A stretch of DNA of 64,000 nucleotides from Methanothrix sp. (lineage in GTDB: Archaea; Halobacteriota; Methanosarcinia; Methanotrichales; Methanotrichaceae). Under the pieces are notes generated by a model that did no database searches, had not been told where the DNA came from, and saw nothing but the letters and a program-made list of their open reading frames with translations. How positions within the stretch are numbered: the stretch's first letter is position 1; every line of letters starts with the position of its first letter. The position numbers and the translations under genes are program-made. Below, in pieces: positions 46,545 through 55,150 of this stretch. The DNA is taken from positions 18,254-82,253 of the forward strand of contig NZ_JANIHG010000004.1 in NCBI RefSeq assembly GCF_024518575.1. The letters run 5' to 3'.

Positions 46545-47734
46545 TCCTGAAGATCGCTGTTGTGGGCCTTGGTAATGCAGGGCTTCCTCTTGCAGCAGTA
46601 ATAGCAGACCATGGGATTCCGGTCGTGGGCGTTGATATAGACAGGAGGAGATGCGACCTCATAAACAGCGGGAAGAACCCCATACCCCAAGAGTCCGGAC
46701 TCGACGAGCTGATATCGAGACACGGCGGGCAGGGGATCATCGCAACGACAGAGTACAGAGATGCATCCTCATGCGGTGTATTCATAGTAATAGTTCCGCT
46801 CTTCATCGACGAGAACCACAATCCGGACTTCAGGACGCTTGAGAGCGCGTTCAGGAGTCTCGGGGGCATACTGAAGCAGGGAGATCTCGTGGTCCTGGAG
46901 ACGACCGTGCCGCCCGGGACAACAGAGGGTCCAGCGCTCAGATGGCTGGAGGAGAGCAGCGGTCTCAGGCTCGGCCAGTTCTATCTCGCACACTCCCCGG
47001 AGAGGATAATGACAGGATGCAGCATATCCAGGCTCAGGGAGTTCCCGAAGGTCATTGGGGGGGTGGATGAGAGGAGCGGCATCGTCGCCTACGACGTTTA
47101 CAGGAGGTTCATACCAAATCTCAGGCTGGTATCATCTGCAAGGGTCGCAGAGATGATAAAGGTCATGGAGGGCTGCTACAGGGACGTCAACATCGCACTC
47201 GCGAACGAGCTCTTCAGAATCTCAGAGGAGCTTGGCATCGATTTCTACGAAGCCAGGGAGCATGCTAACCACGAGTACTGTCACATACACATGCCATCGA
47301 CAGGCGTAGGCGGGCACTGCATCCCGGTCTATCCCTGGTTTCTCATAAATGAGATGGTGAGAAGAGAGCGTGCCGATGATGCGATCATGCTCAGGACCGC
47401 CAGAGAGCTGAACGACAGCATGATCCGCTACTGGATGGATCGTATAATTGATGGTTGCATGCGTATAGATAAACCACTGGCTGAGATCAGGATCTGCATC
47501 CATGGAATCACATACCGCCAGGGCGCAAAGGAACTCCACCACAGCAGGAACCTCGCGCTTGCGAAGCTCCTGAAGAGCAGAGGGCTGAAGGTTGGCGCAT
47601 ACGATGACCTGCTTTCGAGGGAGGAGATCCTGAAAACCGGCCTGGAGTGGATGGATCCAAAGGATGCAGATCTGGTGTTCAATTCGTTCGAGCTCAGATT
47701 GAACCTCAGGCGTCCCCGAGATGCTAAGGCATGA
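46541..47734 (+). CDS. Nucleotide-sugar dehydrogenase (WbpA/WecC-like)
   Basis: A 397-aa UDP-sugar 6-dehydrogenase. N-terminal NAD motif VVGLGNAGLPLA, the VLETTVPPGTTE motif, the conserved EMIKVMEGCYRDVNIALANE helix, and the catalytic cysteine in GVGGHCIPVYP near residue 260 are all present. With its operon partners it would give UDP-2,3-diacetamido-2,3-dideoxy-hexuronate from UDP-GlcNAc, as for the archaellin/S-layer glycans of Methanococcus. It starts with ATG overlapping the acetyltransferase stop. Confidence 0.88.
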   Translation: MILKIAVVGLGNAGLPLAAVIADHGIPVVGVDIDRRRCDLINSGKNPIPQESGLDELISRHGGQGIIATTEYRDASSCGVFIVIVPLFIDENHNPDFRTLESAFRSLGGILKQGDLVVLETTVPPGTTEGPALRWLEESSGLRLGQFYLAHSPERIMTGCSISRLREFPKVIGGVDERSGIVAYDVYRRFIPNLRLVSSARVAEMIKVMEGCYRDVNIALANELFRISEELGIDFYEAREHANHEYCHIHMPSTGVGGHCIPVYPWFLINEMVRRERADDAIMLRTARELNDSMIRYWMDRIIDGCMRIDKPLAEIRICIHGITYRQGAKELHHSRNLALAKLLKSRGLKVGAYDDLLSREEILKTGLEWMDPKDADLVFNSFELRLNLRRPRDAKA

Positions 47735-48052
47735 AATCCGAATGCTCAATCATTCCGATGCCCATGCTCGCTTTGTCCCGGATCGAATTAAACAAGAGGC
47801 ACGGATCCAACCATCTCGCGCCATGCAGCTCTGTGGGCCCCACTCATGCGACAGTAAATGCAAAAAGACGTGAGGATAACACGGAGGCTCACACAGATGA
47901 GCTGGCGTTAAACTATGGAGATGTGACTCCAACGATCCCGAAAACTCGGCCCAATCCGATGGTTCTCGGAAGATGAAACACGAAATGCCCAGCTGTTCGC
48001 AGCTGGAGCAGTCTGGCCTGAGATTCTGGATAAAATCTAACAGTTCACCTCC
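47735..48052. other. Intergenic region without a recognised gene
   Basis: This 318-bp region follows the sugar operon. An 81-codon plus-strand ORF (47731-47976) overlaps the operon's last codons, with no signature or signal peptide. It could be a species-specific gene or a relic, but no support is visible. The final part precedes the ABC ATPase gene. Confidence 0.35.
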
Positions 48053-48844
48053 ATGAGGAGCGTGATACGATCCATGGATCCGGTGATAGATAGAAGTGGC
48101 AACAGAAACATCATAGAGATAAGAGATCTGACCAAGATATACAGGGATGGCGTGGAGGTGGTGGCTCTGGATCGCATAAATCTCACGATAAAAGAGGGGG
48201 AGTTTCTGGCGATAGTTGGACCAAGCGGATCCGGAAAGTCAACGCTTCTGAACATGATAGGCCTCCTCGACACCCCAACAAGCGGAACGATACTGCTGAA
48301 GGAAATCGACGTCACGAAGATCAGCGCGAATGAGCGGGCGAGGCTGAGAAACAGAGAGCTTGGATTCGTCTTCCAGTATCACCATCTCTTACCCGAGTTC
48401 ACTGCACTCGAGAACGTGATGATGCCCATGCTCATAGCAGGGGTAGAGCGAAAAGAGGCGCGCAACCGGGCGACTGCTCTGCTCAAGGAGGTTGGTCTCG
48501 GAGACCGGCTGGACCACAAGCCAAGCCAGCTCAGCGGTGGGCAGAACCAGCGGGTTGCGGTCGCGAGGGCCCTGGCGAACAGGCCATCGATCGTGATAGG
48601 AGATGAGCTCACCGGCAACCTGGACACAAAGACATCGAGGATGATCTACGACATGCTTCGGGACCTGAACAAGAGGATCAACCAGACATTCATCCTCGTG
48701 ACGCACGATATGGAGATGGCGGAGATGACAGATCGCATACTGAGACTGGTGGACGGAAAGATCGTCTGTGAGCTGAGGCGGGTCGGCAACGATTTCGTGA
48801 GCGGAGAGATCTGCACCGAAGATAAAGGCGCAGATCAAGAATAG
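48053..48844 (+). CDS. ABC transporter ATP-binding protein, LolD/MacB type
   Basis: A 263-aa ABC ATPase. Walker A GPSGSGKST is near residues 61-69, then the MacB-type GFVFQYHHLLPEFTALENV, signature LSGGQNQRVAVARAL, Walker B IVIGDELTGNLD (Leu where the family usually has Pro) and LVTHD. This subfamily works with FtsX-type permeases, and the only such permeases nearby are the pair at 39.8-42.0 kb; pairing is inferred. An ATG at 48074 is an alternative start. A C-terminal extension of about 20 residues is charged. Confidence 0.87.
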   Translation: MRSVIRSMDPVIDRSGNRNIIEIRDLTKIYRDGVEVVALDRINLTIKEGEFLAIVGPSGSGKSTLLNMIGLLDTPTSGTILLKEIDVTKISANERARLRNRELGFVFQYHHLLPEFTALENVMMPMLIAGVERKEARNRATALLKEVGLGDRLDHKPSQLSGGQNQRVAVARALANRPSIVIGDELTGNLDTKTSRMIYDMLRDLNKRINQTFILVTHDMEMAEMTDRILRLVDGKIVCELRRVGNDFVSGEICTEDKGADQE

Positions 48845-49215
48845 GATCCTGCCAGGAAAACTAATTGGCATGCTGCTGGAGAGAACCATGACGCAAGCTC
48901 ACCCATCTGGATGAAAAGCATGCGAGAGCATAGGCGTGCCAGAAGGATGAAAGATGGCCCGAAGCCAGTGCTATTTTGATACCGGAAACTTAAGGAGCGC
49001 TTCTTGCAGTGGATTGCTGATGGTGTTTCTAGATTGCTTTGGCTATATTAATCCTCGAATGATTCCATAGCCTGTTTGCGAGTTGGTAAGGCGAGTTGGT
49101 AAGAGCAGAATGCGCCTCAGAACTCATAGGGCTCATCATATTTCAGAGACCTGATGTCATCATCGGCGCTTGGAAGCTGATCTCTTATGGAGACGAGAAT
49201 CTGTACATCTGTTAC
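48845..49215. other. Intergenic region with small repeats
   Basis: No gene is recognised in these 371 bp. Near 48919-48952 lies a segment matching 15548-15582. A 13-bp unit GCGAGTTGGTAAG occurs twice in tandem near 49077-49102. Downstream is the 3' end of the minus-strand hypothetical gene. Confidence 0.35.
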
Positions 49216-49797
49216 CTAAAACCAGACGGCAAAAGCCTTTATGCTTGATACGGGCCAGTCCTCCATGCCGAAAGTCCCGCCCCAGCTCCTCTTGAAGATC
49301 TGCTTCGTCAGCGGCTCGATCAGTGTCATCTCTATGCCGCCATCTTCTTCAAGCGCCTCAGCGCGCCCCTTCTCTGATGCACCTGATGCAGAGATATCGA
49401 TGCTCCATAGATTTCCCGCGTTCTCAGCGATGTCGTCGAGCATCCGATCAACCCGCATTATCTCATTCCCAAGCCTACGGGAAGGAAGAGCGTACGATAC
49501 ATCCTCCTCTGTCACAACCCCCACGATATCCATCGACCTCGGAGAGGAGAGGCGTATTAGAGAGCATGCACATCTCGGGTTATACTCCCTGAACATGTAC
49601 CAGAGCCTTCTTGCGCTGATGTCTCCAGATGGGTCTGATCCATGCGGCTCCGGCCTGAAAGCGCTCAGCACAGCTCTGACCGCCCTCATGGGTATTGCAA
49701 TATAACTATAATCATTTGGATATATTGAGCTGCTGGCTCCAGTTGCATTGCCCACCGCCTTTATCAGCATCTGATAGCTCAGCACAAGATCATCCAT
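49216..49797 (-). CDS. Hypothetical protein
   Basis: A 193-aa protein of mixed helix/strand character, without signal peptide or membrane segment. No motif was recognised. It contains the stretches YNPRCACSLIRLSSPRSMDIVGVVTEEDVSYALP and RSWGGTFGMEDWPVSSIKAF, which suggest a folded domain. On the minus strand TTTTTATA about 25 bp upstream of its ATG indicates a leaderless transcript. Two repeat elements begin 45 bp upstream. Confidence 0.65.
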   Translation of the reverse strand: MDDLVLSYQMLIKAVGNATGASSSIYPNDYSYIAIPMRAVRAVLSAFRPEPHGSDPSGDISARRLWYMFREYNPRCACSLIRLSSPRSMDIVGVVTEEDVSYALPSRRLGNEIMRVDRMLDDIAENAGNLWSIDISASGASEKGRAEALEEDGGIEMTLIEPLTKQIFKRSWGGTFGMEDWPVSSIKAFAVWF

Positions 49798-49834
49798 GAG
49801 AAACAGATATTCTTTACAGATATAAAAATTTTTT

Positions 49835-49966
49835 CTGCATGATGCTGTGTTGAATAATGTTTGAGAATCCGATAGCAGAGGCCCGATTCATACGAATTTC
49901 AATTCTAGTAAAAATCGATAGCTATCGACCTTAGAGCTCTTAATCATTCAACACAACACTGCATGA
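49835..49966 (-). mobile_element. 116-bp inverted-repeat element, copy 5, with target duplication
   Basis: The element occupies 49843-49958 in reverse orientation (subfamily A), ends TGCTGTGTTGAATAAT and ATTCAACACAACA. The exact 8-bp duplication CTGCATGA flanks it (49835-49842 and 49959-49966). It sits a few bases from copy 6. Confidence 0.92.
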
Positions 49967-50093
49967 CTCTGCCGTGTTGGATAATGTGTGAGGATCTGAT
50001 AGCAGAGGATGAATTCATGCAGGTTCAAACTCTGGCAAAAATCGATAGCATACGACCCCAGAGCTATTTGTTATTCAACACAGCTGCATGACT
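49961..50093 (-). mobile_element. 116-bp inverted-repeat element, copy 6, with target duplication
   Basis: The element occupies 49969-50085 in reverse orientation (subfamily B, resembling copy 4), ends TGCCGTGTTGGATAAT and TTATTCAACACAGCT. The 8-bp duplication GCATGACT flanks it (49961-49968 and 50086-50093), overlapping the target of copy 5. It lies about 175 bp upstream of a radical SAM gene. Confidence 0.9.
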
Positions 50094-50262
50094 GTGATAG
50101 GCTGATCTCCATCATGAGCCGAGACCGCGCTGATATGCGGATCAATCGATGAGAGGCCTCCTCCAATTCCCTCGATGGGTCTTCTGCCTGAGTTCCTATA
50201 AAGCACATGCCGATACCAATCATAATATACTATGATGATCAACATGATGCGCCGGAGATGCG

Positions 50263-51366
50263 ATGGCACGCTGTTCTTTATGTGGAAAGACCTCGAGCCT
50301 GATTTCCGGGGAGCTGAGGGTATGCCTGAGCTGCATAAGATCACGGCCAGAGGAATCCCTAGAGATGGCGATGATGGCGCACAGAAGAAGCAGGGCTGCG
50401 TATGGTCTGCCAGAGGAGGTGCCCAGAGATCCGGATGGCATTCAGTGCAGCATATGTGCAAATGAATGCAGAATTCCTCCCGGCGGCATGGGCTACTGTG
50501 GTCTGCGGAAGAATATCGATGGAGAGCTGGTGGGCGTCACTCCTGCACAGGGAAAGCTCTCATGGTACCACGATCCGCTCCCGACAAACTGCGTAGCTGA
50601 CTGGGTCTGTGCAGGCGGTACGGGCGCCGGATATCCAAAGTATGCGCATTCAAATGGCCCTGAGATCGGATACATGAACCTGGCAGTATTCTTCCATGCA
50701 TGTACATTCAACTGCCTCTACTGCCAGAACTGGCAGTTCAGAGCTGAGACGCTCCGCCCATGGACGACCGATGTCGTCGAGCTGGTAAAGAGTGTAGATG
50801 AACGAACTTCGTGCATCTGCTACTTCGGCGGCGATCCCACACCGCAGCTGCCGTTCGCTCTGAGGGCATCCAGAATGGCCCTCGAGGCGAGAAGGGAGGG
50901 TATCCTGCGGATCTGCTGGGAGACAAACGGATCCATGAATCGCCATCTTCTCGAAGATATGCTCGAGCTCTCCCTCATCAGTGGTGGATGCGTCAAGTTC
51001 GACCTCAAGGCGATGGATGAGAACCTTCACAGGGCTCTGACAGGGGTCTCGAACAGGAGAACCCTGGAGAACATATCTGCAGCTGCAGAGAGGATGAATG
51101 AGAGAGAGGACCCGCCGCTTGTTATCGCGAGCACGCTTCTGGTCCCGGGATACATCGACGAGGAGGAGGTAAGAGCGATAGCGGAGTTCCTGGCATCCCT
51201 CAATACAGGAATCCCATACACGCTGCTAGCGTTCCATCCGCAGTTCCACATGAGAGATCTGCCGTTCACTCAGAGATCGATGGCCATGCGGTGCTCAGAC
51301 GCTGCGAGAAGAGCTGGACTTGAAAGGGTGCGTGTGGGGAACGTTCACATCCTCACACCCGGCTGA
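50263..51366 (+). CDS. Radical SAM protein with N-terminal zinc ribbon, AmrS/PflA-like
   Basis: A 367-aa protein. Residues 1-25 form a zinc ribbon (C4, C7, C21, C24), then an AmrS-like Cys group (C62, C65, C69, C79) followed by the radical SAM motif CTFNCLYC (C147, C151, C154). The core continues YFGGDPTPQ, ICWETNG, VKFDLKAMDE. Compared with the AmrS at 36.2 kb it has a longer spacer before the radical SAM Cys. Substrate unknown. GGAGATG precedes the ATG, and an AT-rich box ATAATATA at about 50222 may be the promoter. Confidence 0.85.
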   Translation: MARCSLCGKTSSLISGELRVCLSCIRSRPEESLEMAMMAHRRSRAAYGLPEEVPRDPDGIQCSICANECRIPPGGMGYCGLRKNIDGELVGVTPAQGKLSWYHDPLPTNCVADWVCAGGTGAGYPKYAHSNGPEIGYMNLAVFFHACTFNCLYCQNWQFRAETLRPWTTDVVELVKSVDERTSCICYFGGDPTPQLPFALRASRMALEARREGILRICWETNGSMNRHLLEDMLELSLISGGCVKFDLKAMDENLHRALTGVSNRRTLENISAAAERMNEREDPPLVIASTLLVPGYIDEEEVRAIAEFLASLNTGIPYTLLAFHPQFHMRDLPFTQRSMAMRCSDAARRAGLERVRVGNVHILTPG

Positions 51367-51578
51367 TGCCAGCCCTTTCCTCAGGGCTGATCGGAGAAGC
51401 GGGCGTCGCTTTTAGGGCGATTGACAACTTGGATGGATGCAAACTGGCCGCTGGTAACGCTCATCCATTCGCCAGGGGCGCACCGCAGAACCTGTACCCA
51501 TGGCAAGTAATCAGATGGATATGAGCGACGGGCGTTATTATGGAAACAGTGCATCACGAAGAGACAGTGCCGCACGAA

Positions 51579-53714
51579 CTATGCTGCAGATGGCGGGACC
51601 TCCTCCACCTCGCAGCTTCCGATCTTCTCCGCGAGCTTTGCCAGGACCTCCTTCCGCATTCCGCCCACGAACTTGATCGAGCCGACGACCAGGTGCCCCC
51701 CTCCGCTCACGCCTCCGTTCGGGATCTCCTCCATCAGCTCTCTGACGATCTGCGGTATGTTCATCTTCACCCCCCTGCTCCTCAGAACCGCGAAGTCCGG
51801 ACCGTATCCTATCGTGACAACCGGCTTCCCATCATACTTTTTGCACATCCTGTCGTGGATCTCTCCGGATGTCTTCCCTGGCGGAGGGAATGTGAACTTG
51901 TGCGCGTAGTTCTCCACGTCTATCACATTCATTATCGCACCGTTCGGCAGCTTCGTGCTCTTCACGTTGCCCATGCTCGCCCTGAGCTGATCCTCGATGG
52001 CTGCATTCGCCTGATCGCAGAGCAGATCCACAATCCTGCGGTGCCTGTCCAGTCTGCCAAGACAGAGTATATCGCTTATCAGGCCGCGCCCCTCATTGAA
52101 CCTGAGCCAGAAAGCCTCATAATCGAGAGCAAGAGCGATCTTCTTGAGATCCTCCACCCTGAACCTGTCCTCTACGAGCTTGATGTACTTCTCCGCCTCC
52201 GGAGCCTCGCTTCTGTCACCAACCGCAGAGACAGCTGCGAGATGCTTGATCTTGTTCTCCACATCAGGATTGATCATGCGGGCGATCTCAACACCCAGCA
52301 TTCCTGTTGTGATGCCGAAGTCACCGCCTTCATGCGCCGGGTTCACATGGGCGATGAGATACTGATCGACGACATCGTTCGGATGGTGATGATCGACCAC
52401 GACCATCTCCAGGCCGTAGACCTGGGCGTGCTTCATCGCGGGCACGTCCTCCTCTGTGGAGCCGTTGTCCATGAGAACTATGAGCGGCATCTTCTGCCCG
52501 TACCTAGCCTGATCCTCAAGCGCGTAGCTGAGATCCTTCGTGACGTCCTCAAGCTCGTAGAATGGCGCCTTAGAGGGGGCCCGCCTGTAGCTGTAGTACT
52601 CTGCATCCGGCCCGCCGACCTCTTTCATCAGAGGAAGTATCGCTGTCTCTATCGCAACAGCAGCTGAGATGCCATCCGCATCGGCATGGTGTCTTATAAC
52701 TATAGGCTTCGACTTGAATATCGCCCTCCGGATCTCCTTGGCGACCGCCCTCATCCTGGGCCTGAGCCTCTCGAGCACCTCGCTCTCTATAAGCAGTGGC
52801 GGATCAAACGGCTCCGCTCTCCTGTCTATCGCCCGCTCGATCTCCTCCCTGACCTTCGTGGCCTCACCGCCAAAGAGCTGCTTCATCGAGCGGATCTCTA
52901 TCTGCATCTGGCCGTTCCTCATCGTCGGCTCGCCGATGACCTTGACGACCATATCCCCCTGGATCTCCGGATATGCTCGAACGCCCGCCCGCTCGAAAGC
53001 AGCGCATGATACCGTGCCGCTGTCGTCTGCGATTGTGAATATCGTCGGGCCGGCTGTCTGCTTTACCTGGATCACCTCGCCCTTGATGCACACGACCTTT
53101 CCGAGGTGCTTTTGCAGATCTGATGTCTTTGTGAGCGGCAGATCCTTCTCCACGGTAATCACATGGTACTCCTTCAGCTCGACGGGCTCGAGCTCTATGT
53201 TGCCGTTGGGTGCGATGTTCTTCACCCGGACGAAGAGCTTCTCACCGACCTCAGGCCTGAATCTGAGATACCTGTTGTGCGCAAGGCCGCGCATGTTTTC
53301 GTTCAGGTCCACAAAGGCGCCAAAGCTCGCCAGACCGGATACGCTCCCCTCGTATATGCTCCCGACCACGAGATCGGCTGTATCGCACGCCTTATCAAGG
53401 ATGTATACGAGAGGGGTGCGTGAGCATCTCTCACACAGATCCGCCTTCGAGTCCAGCTTGGCTCCGCACACAAGACATCTGTACTCTCTGCCGAGGCCGC
53501 CGCATGCCTCACATGCCTCTGTTACGGGTATTCTGCCGGTCCCGTTGCAGACCGCGCACCTCGCTGAGCCCTCCTGGAGCAGGCTCGCTATGTCAGCATC
53601 CTTAGCCTCGGTCAGTGTTATGGACTCAGTCTTACCGGTCCCATCGCAGTTTGGGCAGGTACGTTCGCCGACGATCATGAATCCCTGCCCGCCGCATCTC
53701 TCGCAGACTTTCAT
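51579..53714 (-). CDS. RecJ-like DHH protein with DnaJ-type zinc fingers, S1 and OB domains
   Basis: A 711-aa multidomain protein. Residues 1-85 carry four CxxCxGxG-like zinc motifs of the DnaJ type (CERCGGQG, CPNCDGTG, CAVCNGTG, CEACGGLG), then a CLVC/CERC ribbon. An S1 RNA-binding domain (GSIYEGSVSGLASFGAFVDL) and an OB fold (GKVVCIKGEVIQVKQTAG) follow. The DHH phosphoesterase core has RHHADADG and VVVDHHHPND, with a C-terminal DHHA1-type GGVSGGGHL. It is an archaeal family of RecJ-like nucleases. The ATG at 53714 begins MKVCERCGG; an open frame to 53747 adds 11 residues. Confidence 0.88.
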   Translation of the reverse strand: MKVCERCGGQGFMIVGERTCPNCDGTGKTESITLTEAKDADIASLLQEGSARCAVCNGTGRIPVTEACEACGGLGREYRCLVCGAKLDSKADLCERCSRTPLVYILDKACDTADLVVGSIYEGSVSGLASFGAFVDLNENMRGLAHNRYLRFRPEVGEKLFVRVKNIAPNGNIELEPVELKEYHVITVEKDLPLTKTSDLQKHLGKVVCIKGEVIQVKQTAGPTIFTIADDSGTVSCAAFERAGVRAYPEIQGDMVVKVIGEPTMRNGQMQIEIRSMKQLFGGEATKVREEIERAIDRRAEPFDPPLLIESEVLERLRPRMRAVAKEIRRAIFKSKPIVIRHHADADGISAAVAIETAILPLMKEVGGPDAEYYSYRRAPSKAPFYELEDVTKDLSYALEDQARYGQKMPLIVLMDNGSTEEDVPAMKHAQVYGLEMVVVDHHHPNDVVDQYLIAHVNPAHEGGDFGITTGMLGVEIARMINPDVENKIKHLAAVSAVGDRSEAPEAEKYIKLVEDRFRVEDLKKIALALDYEAFWLRFNEGRGLISDILCLGRLDRHRRIVDLLCDQANAAIEDQLRASMGNVKSTKLPNGAIMNVIDVENYAHKFTFPPPGKTSGEIHDRMCKKYDGKPVVTIGYGPDFAVLRSRGVKMNIPQIVRELMEEIPNGGVSGGGHLVVGSIKFVGGMRKEVLAKLAEKIGSCEVEEVPPSAA

Positions 53715-53830
53715 CGCCAAAGTGAAGATTTCCCCAGGATTTATCAATTTTGGGATCCTCTTTGGATCCTGGCTGTTTTAGCCTTAAAGATACCAACCAG
53801 CAGTCGCAGTGAGGGAGAAAACTCCAGCCG

Positions 53831-54424
53831 TCAGAGAGGAGTGGCCGAAGCGAATGGTTTTACTGCCACGCGCTCCTCCCGGTCGAGCATCAGTATTATC
53901 CCTGATCCCATCAGGCACATCATGCTTGTGAATATGAAGGTGGCAGTGAACCCGAGCATGCTGGCTATGGCCGCACCGACAGCTGCTGTGAACGCTGTAC
54001 CGAGCCCTGTGGATGTGGAGTACAGAGACCACTCGAACCCCTCGCTGCCCCTCTCAACATTTGCGCTCCAGAGGGCTATCCAGGCCGGATACGCGAGACC
54101 GCTCCCGATGCCATTGATGATCTCTGCGATGTATACCTGATGTATGCTGTCTATGAATATGTACATGACAGGCACGCACGCCACAATTGATGTGCCTATG
54201 AGGAGCCACCTGCTCTTGTTATTCACCCTGTCGATGTACATCCCGAAGGGCAGCTGGACCAGTGATTTTGTAACCAGGAAGAGCGTGCTCGCTATGCCCG
54301 CAGACAGGACGCTGCCACCCGCAACGCCATCGTTTATGAATATCGCCAGTATGGGCTGTATCAGGCCGAGCCCTGTGAGCACGAGGATATCAGACAGCAT
54401 CAGCAGCTTTGTAGTGCGATTCAA
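53831..54424 (-). CDS. Half-length MFS transporter (six membrane segments)
   Basis: A 197-aa membrane protein with about six hydrophobic segments and the MFS loop PFGMYIDRVNNKSRWLLIG after helix 2. A full MFS carrier has 12 helices; this frame stops after the first half with LDREER as the loop, and no second half follows. It may be a truncated gene or one working as a dimer. An AT-rich promoter precedes the ATG. Confidence 0.7.
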   Translation of the reverse strand: MNRTTKLLMLSDILVLTGLGLIQPILAIFINDGVAGGSVLSAGIASTLFLVTKSLVQLPFGMYIDRVNNKSRWLLIGTSIVACVPVMYIFIDSIHQVYIAEIINGIGSGLAYPAWIALWSANVERGSEGFEWSLYSTSTGLGTAFTAAVGAAIASMLGFTATFIFTSMMCLMGSGIILMLDREERVAVKPFASATPL

Positions 54425-54783
54425 AGCCAGTCACCTCCTTATATTTAATTAATATTATTAATATGGGATTCGATAAATATATGCAGAGCTAAGTGTGAAG
54501 CTCAAAGAAGGGCGCCGCTATATCCTCGAACGTATTTTGGTGTACAGTTTCACCATTACAGTTGAGGCTAGCGACATAATAGATCGTTTGTTTCTCGGAT
54601 TTAATAGTATATATACTTTTCGATGAGTGAGCTCCACTGCTGCTAATAATCTGCCCAATGCTGGAATCATTTACATTCAAATGGTTGCTGCAGCCAATGT
54701 AAAAAATGAACATTTGGTCTTTACATAGATGCAATGCTCTCAGAGCTACAGCCGAAGGCACATATCGCAGTAGATAATCATTT
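54425..54783. other. Intergenic region between the half MFS gene and the 7S RNA
   Basis: The first 55 bp are AT-rich and carry the promoter of the MFS gene. The rest holds a minus-strand ORF that could encode about 74 residues (ATG near 54713, stop near 54489) with no signature; its composition is plausible for a protein, but support is weak. Confidence 0.3.
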
Positions 54784-55101
54784 CTGGCGGGTGCGCTGGC
54801 GGTTGCCAGAAGCACCGCGTACCAGCTGATCCACCCGCTTTCTCCTCCCCGCGATCCTGTAAGCGACGGTTACCCGCAGTGGGTCTGCTCCCTTCCGGGC
54901 CTGAACCGGTGCCTGCAGTTAGGGCCAGCGAGCCCGCCCTCCGGCTGACCCCCTGACCGATGCCGTCCCTACAGAACGGAGAATCATTGTACGCAGATGG
55001 GCTGAATACACGGCGCATAAAGTCGCCCACCAGCTTCGTCCCCCGCATATCGGCGATTTCGGGTTACAGGTGACGCCGAACCACCCGGACTAACCCGCCA
55101 C
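54784..55101 (-). ncRNA. Signal recognition particle 7S RNA
   Basis: On the minus strand the 5' domain reads TTAGTCCGGGTGGTTCGGCG and then TGTAACCCGAAATCGCCGAT, and helix 8 contains CAGGCCCGGAAGGGAGCAG, the conserved SRP54-binding loop. The ends TGGCGGGT (5' side, plus-strand 55093-55100) and ACCCGCCA (plus-strand 54785-54792) pair as the archaeal helix 1. The length of about 318 nt is that of archaeal 7S RNA. CTTTATTG near 55123-55130 is a likely TATA box. Ends are approximate by a few bases. Confidence 0.92.
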
Positions 55102-55150
55102 AATCTATTAAGATATTGGAAGCAATAAAGCTATCGCAGAGGTATGCAGA

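Noticed and set aside
47731..47976. An 81-codon ORF after the sugar-nucleotide operon
   Set aside because: It overlaps the end of the dehydrogenase gene and shows no signature; kept only as part of the gap description.
52669..53781. A 370-codon plus-strand ORF over the DHH gene
   Set aside because: Antisense shadow with Ser/Thr-rich composition and no recognisable motif.
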